Origin: Endomychus coccineus
Lineage: Eukaryota > Arthropoda > Insecta > Coleoptera > Endomychidae
Direction: 5' to 3'
Assembly: GCA_958510875.1 (NCBI GenBank)
Contig: OY294068.1
Span: 74,874,633 to 74,938,632, forward strand
DNA: 64,000 nt
Of this stretch, positions 48,385 to 60,411 are shown one piece after another (within the stretch, counting starts at the first letter, position 1; each line of letters starts with the position of its first letter). The position numbers were made by a program, and so were the translations under genes. The notes beneath the pieces are model-generated. The model did not search any database. It was not told where the DNA came from and was given only the letters and a program-made list of their open reading frames with translations.

Positions 48385-48605
48385 CTGCATCAAGATGGAG
48401 ACCCCTATCATGAATTTTCAAACTTCCTTACTACTTATATTTTGTGGTAATTTTCTGTTAATTTTTGCCGGCATTTAAATATTTTGTGCTAGGTTCGTTT
48501 ACTTTTTATTGCAATAAACAAAATGAGTCTCCATCTTGACGCAGAGACCCCTGGGTAATCAAACTGATTTATCATTTTGTGCTAATTTGTGCCCTTACCA
48601 AAGAA
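48385..48605. mobile_element. MITE-like unit, copy 1 of an opposed pair
   Basis: Inverted ends 'ctgcatcaagatggagac' (48385) and 'gtctccatcttgacgcag' (to 48544) enclose about 125 bp, with a further conserved block to 48605 ('gtgctaatttgtgccc'). Copy 2 lies 0.9 kb away in opposite orientation. Confidence 0.7.
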
Positions 48606-49439
48606 TGTGTGTATATCCTCAACATTTTTCTAAGAAAATATCCTGTATAGAGGAATATAGTAAACCAATGATTGACAGAACATACAAATTTTGATATGTT
48701 TTTAAATCAATACGATTACCAATTCTATTTCATAGAGTATAAACTTGAATTAGTATATATTTTCAAAATATAAGAAAGTATAAAATTTCTATTGATTTTG
48801 ATAAAAATTATGATAAGGGGTTCAGTAACCGAAATATCCATTATTACAAGCATTGTCCTATTATTATAAATAAACAGGCTATAACCTAGAATACATAAAC
48901 TAGAATTCTACTATAATTAGATTGTGAGATTGTCAAATGTGTCTCGTTGTAGAAGGTGTAATTGAGTCAAACAAATCTACAAAATTTCGGGTGTTCAACA
49001 ATTAAAATTAAACCAAATATTAGTGTTCAAACTTAAACAGATTAGTAAGGTAAAGTTTAAATTCAGAGTAAATATTATAGGAAAACTTTATTCCTACATC
49101 TAAATATAATAATTTATCGGATAATGTCTGTACCCATATTGAAAATGTCGGAAGTAGTCAAAGCTTAATCAAGAGATAGATAGAATATTAAAAGAAGGGT
49201 TCTGTAATGTGGACAAAATTTCTATCACATCAAGTTTTGTATGGTGATAAAGAAATACAATTTCGACATAACATTTAAAATTATTTGTACCAGGGCATTG
49301 AGAGATCCCTAAGAACTACATTTTAATATTATAGACATCTATACACGTTCCTGGAAAGTGTTTTTATTTACCCAGGAATTTCAATATGGAGAATCAATTT
49401 GTTTATCAAAATATCCAATAAATCGGCAGAGCACAAAAT

Positions 49440-49640
49440 TCGTTAGTACGGGCACAAATTAGCACAAAATTATTTTTTTTATCCAGGGGTCTCTGCATCA
49501 AGATTGAGACACATTTTGTTTATTGCAATAAAAAGTAAACGAACCTACCACAAAATATTTAAATATAGGCACAAATTAGCACAAAATATAAGTAATAAGG
49601 AACTTTGAAAATCCATGATAGGGGTATCAATCTTGACGCA
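49440..49640. mobile_element. MITE-like unit, copy 2 of the opposed pair
   Basis: Reverse-complement relative of 48385-48605: 'ctctgcatcaagattgagac' on the left, 'caatcttgacgcagctag' on the right, and the same 'tttgtttattgcaataaaaa' core. The pair could form a 1.2-kb hairpin. Confidence 0.7.
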
Positions 49641-49984
49641 GCTAGAAAATGCACGGTTTAGACGATTGTACTGGTATCTCAAATGATCAATCTTGAATAA
49701 ATGAATTAATGAAAATTAATAAATATTTTTTCTAAACAGCTCAATTTGTAAGTCGCCTGTTTATTAAATTCTTTTTCTTTCAACTTTCTCTAACCGATTC
49801 TTGCAATTATTTATCATCAAAATTAAATATATACGTAATTATAACAAAGATAGATATTGCACATACAGTTAGGTTAGATTATGTTTGGGTAGACTTGGTA
49901 GTACCTCGATCTTTTCAAATAATTCATCCTATTATTATGCTCAAAATGAACGAAATAGATGTACCTATGACATTTTATAGTAAT

Positions 49985-50460
49985 ACTAACAAGACCCTTC
50001 CATTGATAACTATAAGCAATAAATTTAAAAAAATCATTCATGGACTTTTTAATAGATCAAAACGAATGCTTATATCCATTTCCGGAACTTACCAAAATAT
50101 TACTGCGTTCAAGAGTAATAATTTATTTTTCAACAATGCATTGGTTCTCCATCTTGAACAGTAACAACACGCGTTTCAGTTCAAGACAGCTATTTCGCTC
50201 TCGAGCGGAACGAGTAAGACGATGTTGTCACTGTTCTACATTCTCCAACAAAGATATAAATACCCCGTTAGAAAATATTTAGAGAATAGAGCTGTTCCAA
50301 CACCATCTACTGGGAAAGTATATGTCTCACTGATGGCCTTATTCACAATGCCACGTCTTGATAAAACAGCTGTCCGGAATTGAAAGACGTGTTGTCACTA
50401 TTCAACCTTGAGAACCAAAGCTTTGTCTATGGAAGGATTTTAACAAGAAATGTGTTTGTA
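49985..50460. mobile_element. Imperfect palindromic element
   Basis: 'ttggttctccatcttgaaca' and 'gtaacaacacgcgtttcagt' (about 50142-50180) are matched by the reverse complement of 50370-50425 ('gacgtgttgtcactattcaa', 'ccttgagaaccaaagc'). An outer block 'aacaagacccttccat' (49989) pairs with 'atggaaggattttaacaaga' (50440). Open frames across it are accidental. Confidence 0.6.
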
Positions 50461-53400
50461 TTCACTATACATTATAAGAAACAAGTGATATCAATCAATT
50501 AATCTATGCTATGCAAACTGCATATCACCCTATAAATACATTAATCCAATCATAGGCTCGATGCGAATATCTAAAGATCGGATTTGCTCCGTGAATTTAT
50601 TAGAAATTACATATTTACTAGTTTGAGAACCAATAAAGTATATTAGTTTCATTAAAAATATTTGCAGTCATTGCATGACAATATATTATAATAAATTTAA
50701 GGCCTATATGGAAAGACTTCATTCGTATATAGAGTAGATTTTCCAAAACAAAACTGCAATTCATGTCAAGAAGCGATTCAATTCTGAAAAACTGTTATGA
50801 CTTTGCAAACTATGAAGCTAATGGGGTTTGAGATAAGAAAAAATTTAAACCAAACTCCAAACTTCAGATCAGTAAAAGATTAACGACTTGAGTAAAATTA
50901 ATTGCAAAATGTTTCCTAATGGAATATACTTTTTGGTTAGTATCATTTACGAAACATTTTATCTTCATGGTATTTATGAACAACTTCCATAATGCATAAC
51001 TTTGTTATTATGAATTGAGAACAAAAATGGTTGTTTTAAAATCTTATTTATGATTATTTCAAATACAGAGTATTATTATCGAAACATGACATGAATTGAA
51101 AATTTTTTGATTCAATATGTATAAATTTACAATTAGAAAAAAATTTTGCTCCGAGTTAAGTGGGTAAATTCACTTTTAACATTTGTTGAATTATTTAAAT
51201 TCCAATTCAATAATCAACTAAATGTTTCATGTTTTTACGTTTTAGTTGAATATTTTCATGTTTCCAATAAATCCAATAAATAATCTATTTAGGCAAATAA
51301 ATATATGATTTCACATTTCTATCTTTATCTTATTGTTTGTAAATATAGACACTCCTGAGCTGAGGTATAAATACACCAATTGAAATATTAGGTGAATTCC
51401 TTCTAATTCGAAAATTCTTCTTATAACATAGTTCTTCTTCATTCTTGATCCAAATGCAGATTGACTAAAATCAATTCTGACAACTAATTATAATGCAATT
51501 CATTATCGCTAGTATTTAAAATCTTTCTTAGTTTGATAGATTGATGAAGACTATTATCGAGTAGTTATTTATTGATATTACAATACTTCTGCTGAATATT
51601 TGAATTGAGATTAGAGTAACATAATCGAGATAGAATAAATCTATTTTTTCACGATTTTATGGACATCAATAATTCAGAATACAACATAAAAGTCTTTCGT
51701 GCCTGCTGTTGTTGGTAGAAGGACGGTTTCATTTACAAAAGTTGAATTCTTAGTTAGGGGCAGTGTAAATATCGCACGTTGATTATTTGAAAAATATCAA
51801 GATGCATCAAAAATAGCAGATGCTTCATAAGAAAATTCAATTTTGATAGGTCATAATTAGGAATCGATAAGAAGACGAAAAACTCGTTTATCTTTAGACG
51901 ATCATTAATTTCAATTCAATTCAGAAAACAAAATCAAAATGTTCATCCATATTGTGCAAAACTTTATTTAGAAGCCCTCCAACCTCAATATTTATTGAAA
52001 TAATAACCAAATAATAAATAACCAAATGTACATAACATTTGGTACGAAAATACCATTTCAGATAAATGTTCAACTTTCAAATTCAGCAGAATTAATGAAA
52101 TAACTTGTCATGACTATTATATTTCAGAGTTGTTCAAATTCAATCTTCTTAAATTTCCACAAGACGTGCAGAAACGAATTTACCTATTCTATTATTATAA
52201 TAGATGAATCGAATGATTTTCTTAAGAACGTCGTTGCCAAGTTCAGAAATTATCCATATTTTTTCAATTTCAAAAGATTTTCCTCATCTATAGTTCTGAG
52301 TTTTTCATTCATTTGCCCTCAGCGAAATTTTTAGGTATCTCCTTTCTAAAACGAAACTCCCGAATTAAAAATGTTTCTGCTGGAGTATGGCACTTAACTA
52401 CTCTGTAAAATAGATCCAATCATTTCTAAATTAATTTATCAAGTCTAGCTTGCGATAAGGACAATCAAAAATAATTGTTCACAGGATTCTTATTTGTAGT
52501 TCAGTAAAACTTCTTCAACTATTCACGATTTGTAGTTTATACAAGATAGATTTTATAGTTTCATTTATAGAATAGAATGTTGGTTAACATGGCATGTAAC
52601 CTAGTTATCATGGGGCCAGTGACAAAAAAATATCATTGTACATAACATAATTCATTTAAAATAAGTTGAATAAAAATATTTGTGTGGTTATACTCAGTAT
52701 AATATAATTAATTTCTTCCTTGTATTGTATATTGCGTTACATTGTGATATGATGAATGAGTGCATTTTCATGATATGCTGTTATTACCGCCTCATTTGTA
52801 TATTGTTATAAATAAAATTTGTTGCGTTTTGTTAATATTGAAAGGAAACTTTATTGCCAAAGTAATTATAATAAATGTATATATTCGCCAAATATAGTAT
52901 GCCGCATATGAGAAACAAACTTCAAAAGTTAATACTTTTTCCAAATTCTAATGCATTCTGAATGGTCAGTTGTGTCACAGGATTCTTGATTTTGTCATCC
53001 TTTGTTTTGTTATCTAACTATATAGGTAATTATCTAGTCATATTCGGTCACATTTGGACTAAAACTAACCCTGGTGCCACATTGAAAACAAACAATTCAG
53101 ATAATATAGAAAACCATACTGAAGCTCCAAAATTTCAATCTATGATGTATGCTTTTCAAATTCATGAAAATTGAATTCTCTTCTATACAGTTGGTCTTAA
53201 CATTCCTGAAATTATTTTAGCCCAAGTAGTCAAAACTTGAAGTCAATTATATCGAATGAAGCGGGTTTGAACATCATCGTCTTCGCCAGGTTTCAAATAC
53301 CTAAAGTCAGCTTCTCAAAAAAAGTAGTTAGGATTTTCATAAGCACAAAAGGTTCTTTGTATTGGACTGTGATATCCGAACCAGGGCCGGATTTAAGAGT

Positions 53401-54213
53401 GGGCTGCAGCAAGGGGTCCCCACTAAGAATGGGTCCCCAAGTACAAACAAATTATTCAAACATGTTTGGATACCATCTTGGTGTTAACACATTTTATTTT
53501 CCTTCATTAATTAGATTAAAAGAAATTCAGTATGTACTTATTACATTTACTTATTTCATATATTTTTATTTTTTGTGCAGTAGCCAATACAGATTTAAAT
53601 AATTTTTTTCAATACTTATATCGTGTAAAACCATTGTATAATATCAACTTGGTTCCCGGATAGTTATTTAGTTTTTCTAAAGGCATGCTTTGCGCCATCG
53701 ATTTCTTCGTAAAAGTTACTTACTTTTACTTGTTCCATCTGGCAAAAGCTGATGGGGATAGAAAAGAGAAATGTATCGAAAATCAGATCGGCAGACAGTG
53801 AAACGGACGTATTTAAGTGGATCTGAGAAGCGCCAAAAAGCAATAGATTCTCAACCAACAGTTGGCAAGTGTATGTGTATGTTATAATGAAGGAAAGAAG
53901 AAAATCAACTTTGCGTTGGAAGGTAAGGTTGAAGGATCAGCCTCCCCAGAATTAGATTTATTTGCTCCTACGGTTCAACAATCCCGAATATTTTGGAACG
54001 GTCTGTTCAAAATGAATTGTTCATACAGGTTTTTTCGTACTATCCGTATGAGAAGAGTTTGAAGAATAATAATAATAGATATGTATGAGAATGAGCAACA
54101 TCAAAGTATGTCATTTCTATCAAGTTTATCCCAATAAAATAACGCGACAACGACTACTAAATTTCACATAAGCACATAAAATTAATCTTGTAAGAATGAC
54201 ATCAAAAAGTGAA
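50461..54213. other. Intergenic AT-rich DNA
   Basis: Several short frames (for example 52110-52334, 53237-53602) show no motif or codon pattern. A GC-richer patch at 53388-53450 ('gggccggatttaagagtggg') resembles a dispersed-repeat fragment I cannot name. Confidence 0.45.
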
Positions 54214-54338
54214 GTGTGAAAACTGACCTAAGAACTTGCCTACAAAACGTTTGAACCAAACAATCAATAAGTATAATGGTGTGAAAACTGACCTAAGAAC
54301 GTACCTACAAAACGTTTGAACCAAATAATCAATAACAA
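54214..54338. repeat. 65-bp tandem duplication
   Basis: 'gtgtgaaaactgacctaaga' starts at 54214 and again at 54279. The two copies share 'cctacaaaacgtttgaacca' and differ at only a few positions, so the duplication is recent. Confidence 0.85.
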
Positions 54339-54918
54339 ATGATTCACATTTTGTTTCTCATATGGTATTTATAATTTTGTTAGCTGTTAATATATTGCTA
54401 GTGATAAAGTTTTACCTAGATTGCCTTCATCAGATATTTCAAATATCATTGTTAATTCTAATATTGTAGACAAAGTTGCATAAGTGTAGAGTTGTGTACA
54501 AATCTTTAAATCATCAAAGTTATAGCTTTTAAATTTAAAATAAATTATTATTGAAAAGTAATTTAGTTTCCATGAACCCTACACATCCCGTAACGTATGA
54601 CATTAGAGTTATAAGACAGGTCATTGTTTATCTTCATACTTATTCCACACATTGTCTTGGTATGTCTAGAATTAAGATTTATACGATTATATGTTACGGT
54701 AAATTCTATTAATCCCGTTATTATGCATAATCGCCTCTAATATTGATGAAAATGTATCAATTTATCAAATATACTTTGTGGATTACAGCCCGTGCTTGCT
54801 GGTAAATTTGTAAAATGTGCTAAGTCGGTTCTCCAGACAAGCTCTACCATTCTACTTTGGCTTTGAGGCGCCGCATGCGCTATTGATATTTGGGTACGTA
54901 TACCAGGGCAAGGAAAAT

Positions 54919-55154
54919 CAATCAATTACAGAAACAAACTTTCAAATAACTTATTAACCTAGTATTCCCGGAAATATAAATTAAAAAGACCTGTCAAATA
55001 CTTAACAATAGCTTAGGTTCGAAACTTCAAGCGCCAGCGTTACATCGCAGGTTAGTTTGTTAGGTAAATGTTCGACAAATTTTTTTGATTTTTATATATT
55101 TTTGAAAATACTAGGTAAGTAGGTTATTTGAAAGTTCGTTTTTGTAATTGATTG
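54919..55154. mobile_element. ~236-bp palindromic element
   Basis: 'caatcaattacagaaacaaa' (54919) and about 50 bp in total are the inverted counterpart of 55106-55154 (ending 'tttttgtaattgattg'). The interior has a GC-richer patch (about 55018-55048). Noncoding. Confidence 0.75.
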
Positions 55155-57540
55155 ATGTATTAAATGTGTATATATCCAGATGTATTCTAGAATAAAAATT
55201 AATTCTTTCAAATTAGTTCTATTCATACTGATCCATAATCCACATAATCCAATGTCAAATGATCAAATTCACCGGTTAGTGCACTTGGGCCTTTACATCT
55301 AATATACTCTTCGCGACAAAGTCCGAAGAGTATATTGCATTCACTCAAGCTATTTCTAAAATCGTTAAAAAAGGTCCTACAGCACCATAGTATTTTTCTT
55401 CGAATTTTAAGCAGCTTTGACAAAATCCATCTGTCTATGTCTGGATGTATGTCACGAAAAGCTTGTATACACGATAACTGAAACGAAAGGTCCTACGATA
55501 TTCAAATTTTGGCAAATATCTTAGTTCACATTCTAGGTGTTCTCTGAAAATTAGAGGCAAGACTCCGGATTTGCATAAAAGTTCATCCAAATATGCAGCA
55601 TGGATTAACCCAGATTGGGGTGAGAAAATTGGCATTCCAATATGCCACGAGCCTTGACTGAAAATATCCTACATAGGATGATTGAGGACAAATACGAGGT
55701 ACAACCAAAAGATGTTATGAGACTTCGAAATCCAAAAGCAAATACTCAAACTGCAAGAATCTCCAGGACTTTAAAATTCTGAATGAGTGTACAAATTCCT
55801 TACCAAAAATACTCTGAAAAATTACTAAGTTAGATTAATTGAAAATGATAAATTGCCACGTGATTTCTCAAGAGAGTAATTCAAGTTAGAAAATATAACT
55901 CACTTTTGTGTGGTGAGTTTGATCTATAAGCTTAGATAACCACTCCTCTTTGCCCAATGTTTGGGGGAAGTAACTTCTACCCCATGAGAGAGAAGCTTGC
56001 CCCGCCTAGAGAGCTGGATACAAAATAACTATTTTATTTTTGTTGACGATGACCTTAACTTTATGACATTATCCAGACTTCCTTGAGTTTGGGTATGCAT
56101 TAAAATTATATCAAGTTAATATTTTAATTACATCTTTGATAAGGAACGACCACGTCCTGCACGTCTTATGTTATGGTTCCGTGAGTAATTTGTAGCTTCA
56201 AAGGAAAAGACAGGGTAAAAAACCTCTGTTTAAACAATGGCAAGCGGTCAACATGCCGTTTCGAATCTGATCTTAAAATATATCTTAACTAACAGTATTC
56301 TGAAAAGCACTTGCTATCTTTAGACCCTTTTCTGCTAAATACGTCATTTATGATTTCCTATTAAAACTGTGAGGAACTTATTCGACTTCGTCGATATTTT
56401 ACAAATTATAATGACCCTTCCTTGACAAGGATTCAGAGACATTACATCTCATTTCCGTCCCACAGATACAAAGAGCAAACTGTTAATTTATGACGGGACG
56501 GTCGTACTATGAAATGAACTCATATGCAACAAAGAATATCCTATTTCTATTTACACTCATGGGTGTTCTTGAAACCAGCTTGAATTTGAGCAACTGGATG
56601 AATTCTAATTGATAATTAATAAAGCAGCCTACATTGGCTCTGACGTCAAAAAATGTGTCCCAATTTACCTACAGGTAGGAAAATCGGAACAAAATGCGTG
56701 CTAACCAACCTAAATATTTTTGCAAAACAAAGTCGAACAATTTAAGCCGTCTAAGCTTATTAACTCGATAACTATAGGAGATACGAAAAAATGGAAGTCA
56801 CATTCTTTTACAAAAACTCTTTTTAACTACAACGAACTGAATCAAATCCTGATTTGTTAAGAATTTATTTGTTGAGAAAATTTCAAATATTTTGTCAAAA
56901 GATTGCATTCTGTTATAAATAAAAATTAGTTTATATAAACTTTATCATAGGGTCGACATTGTATATAAGATTTATATGTATATCCATGCACTAAGTAATA
57001 TAACATGTAAAATTCTATAAAATAGAATTTTATAAGTTAAAAAAATCAATAAAGCACCTGGATAACACCTTTGCAATCAGTTCATGTTTAGCGTAAAGAT
57101 TGTGTCCTTCATTCTCAAAACTGATATAATACCATAAGCACTCCACAGGAACTGAAAAGATTGAAGAGAATTTGTTAACAAGTGAAAGCAGGGTCAGATA
57201 ATAAAAAGATTATCACGAATACCAATTGAAGGCCGTATTAAGAAAATGAGCTAAGAAATAAAGAAGCATACTTCAATGACCGTCAATGAAATCAACTCTC
57301 TACCAAGAGTAATTCCTTGCATAAATAAGACGACGTAAAAAGCACAAGTCGACATGACGTTGATTGGTCGTTTTTAAATATGGACGTGTAGATAATTCAA
57401 AATTACTTAGTAATGTTATTGCATCCAAAAATAAAATATAGGAGAGATTTTTTGTATAAAGTATAATCAGATTTTTATTGGGTATTATCACGTTCCGTAC
57501 TTTTTCGTGTACATATATAATAACTATTTTAATGAAATTA
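55155..57540. other. Intergenic DNA; segment 55365-55510 is repeated near 63300-63440
   Basis: 'cagcaccatagtatttttct' followed by 'gtctgg/agatgt.tgtcacgaaa'-type sequence at 55380-55460 has a diverged relative at 63330-63385. No gene is supported. Confidence 0.4.
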
Positions 57541-57544
57541 CCGA

Positions 57545-58720
57545 AAATGCGTTGTATTTAGGAAAAACGCTCCGTGGATAGATAGAGCATAGCGGTTTTT
57601 TGCATTCTCTTAAGGAAGGTATTTGTAAACTTTGTGATATATGCTTGACTGGGAGATTTGATGCACACATTTTTTAAATGCATTTTAGCGCACTTTTTAA
57701 CGAACTTCCTGAATATTGCTTGTAAGTGCTTGAAAACTTGTAGTTAGAGGGTTTCAAGATCCCCGATTGTGAATCTGACATCGGAATGATTTTATAGATA
57801 TATGTTGCATTTGTGCATCATTTTAAAATGCATTTTGTTCACTTTTTTCTGAATTTCTTTAATATTTTCTGAAATCAGTTGAAAATTGTTACTCGGGGAT
57901 TTTCGAAGTCTGATTACGAATCCGATGGCAAAGTTATAAGACTTAATTAGTTATTTTGAAAATCCAAATACCAATTTTGAAATTATTTTATCCAATATTA
58001 GAAAAGTGCAATTATTACGCATTCTATCATTTTCCTGATAACTTTAACTAAGGATTCGTAATTAGCGACCTCGGAAACCCCCGTATACCAATTTCCAACT
58101 CATTTTAATCAATATTGATAAAGTGTAATAAAGCATCTTAGATGCATTTTATTATGCAATCTATCATTTTTCTGATAACTCTGACTACGGATTCGTAATT
58201 AGCGACCTCGAAAATTCCCGTGGGATTTTATTCAATATTAAAAAAGTGCAACTGATAGTGCAACATAAATTGCATTTAATTATGCAATCTATCAACTTTC
58301 TTATAACTTTGACATCGGATTCGTAATCAGCGACCTCGAAAATCCCCGAGTAGCAATTTTCAACTGATTTCAGAAAATATTAAAGAAATCCAGAAAAAGT
58401 GCATTTTCAAATGCACAAATGCAACACATATCTATTTTTTTCAATCAGATTTTTCAATGTCAGATTCACAATCAGAGACCTTGAAACCCTCTAACTACAA
58501 GTTTTCAAGCACTTACAAGCAATATTCAGAAAGTTCATTAAAAAGTGCACTAAAATGCATTTAAAAAATTTGTGCATCAAATCGGTCAAGCATAAGTATG
58601 TCACAAAGTTCACAAATACCTTCCTTAAGAAAATGCAAATAACCGCAAAGTTCTATATATCCACGGAGCGTTTTTCATAAGTTTTGTGAAAATCGGTCTA
58701 AATACAACGTACTATGAAGA
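57545..58720. mobile_element. Long inverted-repeat element with repeated inner motif
   Basis: About 240 bp at 57560-57780 ('acgctccgtggatagataga', 'gcattctcttaaggaaggta', 'gtgcttgaaaacttgtagtt') return as the reverse complement at 58490-58690. Between them, a short unit around 'ggattcgtaat.agcgacctcgaaaa' occurs several times in alternating orientation (about 58045, 58185, 58315, complement near 57893). The whole is palindromic at more than one scale and noncoding. Confidence 0.8.
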
Positions 58721-59405
58721 ATTAATTTGAAATTATCCAATATGGACTTATGAAGATGAAGGAATCAAAGATACCACGGACCGATTGAACTGCAACAAAT
58801 ATGAGGTTCTTCATCCATCTTCATGGAGAACCAATAAAAACCTGTGGCTTTAAACTGAATTCACATCTACGAGATGTATGAAACATGTTCTGTGATAATC
58901 CTCAGTATTTAGTACAACTCATCGATTCGCGAGTTAATCACATTTGTACAATTGTGGGTAGTCACCGGACCCTATTGCAGTTTATCAGGAATAGGTTTGC
59001 AACGTCAACAATATAATAAGATGCTTCCCACTTTTGGGTTTTCATGTGCTTCTAGCTAGCGCACTCCAGGCGTTCGTATAGCGTTCTGATGATCCTAGGA
59101 CATATTTCTGGATCTCTTTTGAGATTGCATCGAAGAAAGCTGTGGTCATACGATAGAAACAAAGAGCTTATCATTAAGCCAGAGAACTTTTATTTTCAAG
59201 TTCTTCACGGAATACGCACCATTTCAGACTGTTTATTCTAGCTAACAGTAGTAATTTGGTACCACCCGAAGTTAACGGTAATTTAAATTCGAACCAAGTA
59301 TATCGATTCTATTTTTCAAACTTAATCAAGTGAAACAATGGTTCCCAATTTCTATGTTTATTAACAAGACAAGATTAAATTAGTCTAAATTTACACATCT
59401 TTCAA
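58721..59405. other. 3' flank of NDUFS4
   Basis: No gene recognised. A TTTATT at 59357-59362 is a minus-strand AATAAA, 44 bp beyond the NDUFS4 stop codon, and is a good poly(A) signal candidate for that gene. Confidence 0.5.
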
Positions 59406-59586
59406 TTACTTAGTCGATACGCGAGTACGTTTGTTCCAAGAAAAATTAATTCCATATGATTTTGGCTTAAATGTTTTTTCTAAAGAACTATCTTGAACAA
59501 ACCATTCCCAGCCATTTTTTTCACAAAAATCAATTGCATCTTCTTTGGAACCAAACTGAACTTTCATGTTGGAAAGCGGATCACCC
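59406..59586 (-). CDS. NDUFS4: NDUFS4 (complex I 18-kDa subunit), terminal coding exon
   Basis: Accessory subunit of mitochondrial NADH:ubiquinone oxidoreductase, located in the matrix arm. Read on the minus strand from 59586, the exon starts GGTGATCCG after an acceptor (aatttcag). It gives [39 protein letters not shown], then [20 protein letters not shown] and TAA (59408-59406). The ending [16 protein letters not shown] is strongly conserved in NDUFS4, including the C-terminal RVS-type phosphorylation site known from mammals. The first G completes a Thr codon begun in the upstream exon. It is intact, on the opposite strand to and converging with the channel gene. Confidence 0.97.
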
Positions 59587-60411
59587 CTGAAATTAGTTTT
59601 AATTAATATAGAAACTGATTACTTGAGTATTCACCAAATTGTACAGCAAAAATTTGCATCGAGTTGTATAATAAAAGACAAATACAATAAGAATTTCCAG
59701 ACTGTAATTTATTTCAAACCTTTATAAAGCAAAAATTTCAAAATTAAACAGATTCTGCCTTCACCTGAATGACTTGTCCAAAACTGTAGAGCATGGACCA
59801 TACAAACCCAACAGAACAGGTCAACTAGATACTAAAATAGACCTTCCTGTTTGAATTTGAAACTAGTGTAAAAGTCAAATAATAATAGAGTTGAGCAAAA
59901 TCGGAAATGAAACTTTGCAACACTAAAAGGCCGTCATACTTCAATTTCAAATTTCATGACTATGAGATTAGAAATCTTTTTAAAATAGTCATTTCAATTA
60001 GAATAAACAAAATGATTTTTATGTGGAAAAGCTAACAAAATTTATTTAGTTATAAGTAATCAGAAGAGTACTATTGACTGAACATTTATGTTTTGCTCAA
60101 TGTGTATGTGACATCCTTATAAAATATTATAAATTGTCCTAGCGACCCGACTAATATTAATTCCACCCCTTCAGGAATGCATATTAGTTTTAAGCTAAAT
60201 ATTTAAAAAATATCCAATCGGAATCAGTTACGAAAATTGATTTCATGAGGAACATACAATCATTACAGGAGAAATAAACCCAGACTAGTTATGGTGCAAT
60301 GGAATAATAAGAGTATATCTTCAATAACTCCTAAATTAGGTAAATTCCGAACATTAGTCTATTTATTTAATTGTTTACATGTTATATCAACAAGTTGAAC
60401 GGTGGTTCAGT
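59587..60411. other. NDUFS4 intron, nothing recognised
   Basis: AT-rich; no coding remains or repeat structure noted. Confidence 0.5.

Noticed and set aside
47921..49640. CRISPR-like or regularly spaced array
   Set aside because: The repeats are inverted transposon-like units without regular spacers, and the DNA is eukaryotic.
49895..50282. Overlapping plus-strand ORFs
   Set aside because: They run across an imperfect palindrome and have no motif.
53237..53602. 121-codon ORF as a gene
   Set aside because: No recognisable domain; it crosses a dispersed-repeat-like GC patch and ends in AT-rich low complexity.
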